From positions 1 to 47,194 of IMG/VR virus record IMGVR_UViG_3300025141_014356: DNA of 47,194 nucleotides, one strand, 5' to 3'. This DNA comes from a virus. The translations under genes were made by a program, and so were the position numbers. Positions 47,130 through 47,194 of this stretch are shown one piece after another (the first letter of the stretch is position 1; each line of letters opens with the position of its first letter). The notes beneath the pieces are model-generated. The model did not search any database. It worked only from the letters and a program-made list of their open reading frames with translations, and was not told the DNA's origin.

Positions 47130-47194
47130 AAGTAACTAAATCACCAGTTTCTAAAATAATTGGAGACAAAAAAGGTAGTCTTCGTACAGTTAAA
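47126..47194 (+). CDS. Start of another cluster gene (3' end outside window)
   Basis: ATG 47126 overlaps the sulfotransferase stop as ATGA. The 23 visible residues start MKVTKSPVSKIIGDKKGSLR. There is a weak likeness to the start of the 40716 protein (QKIVGRKKDGSIEVV), so it could be a related glycosyltransferase-like gene. Too little is present to say more. Confidence 0.5.
   Translation, partial: MKVTKSPVSKIIGDKKGSLRTVK

Overview
The window is part of the genome of a large, AT-rich, T4-related tailed phage (myovirus). The first half carries recognisable T4-type core genes: tail tube (gp19-like) paralogs, a baseplate hub protein (gp26-like), a late sigma factor (gp55-like), the gp46/gp47 recombination nuclease, a class II ribonucleotide reductase and a dUTPase. 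The host cannot be read from the sequence. A DUF1257/Ycf35-like gene and a B12-dependent reductase are compatible with an aquatic or cyanobacterium-like host, but this is only a hint.

Layout, 1-12.2 kb: structural and late genes. Two tail tube paralogs (the first cut by the window edge), gp55-like sigma, a TPR glycosyltransferase, a run of small minus-strand genes (pseudo-receiver, zinc ribbon, membrane protein), two more tail tube paralogs, gp26-like hub, an Ig-like structural protein, a glycosyltransferase, an internal-head-protein candidate, a helix-hairpin-helix glycosylase-like protein, a PD-(D/E)XK nuclease and an HNH homing endonuclease. 12.2-22.9 kb (mostly minus strand): a glutamine amidotransferase whose C-terminal domain recurs in two small downstream genes, a second internal-head candidate, a dUTPase gene broken in two by a split intein with wrecked endonuclease genes inside and behind it, NrdJ, gp46, gp47 and a third internal-head candidate. 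23-27 kb (plus strand): a VWA-domain protein with its partner, a glycosyltransferase and a HAD-nucleotidyltransferase fusion. 27.0-27.5 kb: a promoter, a short leader peptide, a terminator, tRNA-Ser(GCT) and tRNA-Phe(GAA).

27.5-47.2 kb is a different kind of DNA. By eye I find one GATC in the first 27.6 kb and about 60 in the remaining 19.6 kb, and the change falls next to the tRNA genes. This part holds a sialic-acid-like (nonulosonic acid) route (NeuB, a KdsC-like phosphatase and two GT42-like sialyltransferase homologs, one frameshifted). It also holds two LAGLIDADG homing endonucleases, a DUF1257 gene with a decayed copy, peptide deformylase, a radical SAM enzyme, and then a tightly overlapping run of at least ten glycosyltransferases, two methyltransferases and a sulfotransferase that continues past the window end.

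How it works together: gp55 probably reads TATAAATA-like late promoters. Several of these sit only 5-7 bases upstream of start codons of proteins that begin with a T4-like capsid-targeting peptide. gp46/gp47, NrdJ and dUTPase serve DNA replication, recombination and nucleotide supply. The second half looks like a glycan-building module, either for decorating the virion or for altering the host surface.

Best candidates for novelty are the GATC boundary, the fractured dUTPase with split intein and VSR-type endonuclease remnant, the phage sialic-acid-like cluster, and the attenuator-like leader in front of tRNA-Ser. All function calls rest on motif recognition by eye; no search was run.
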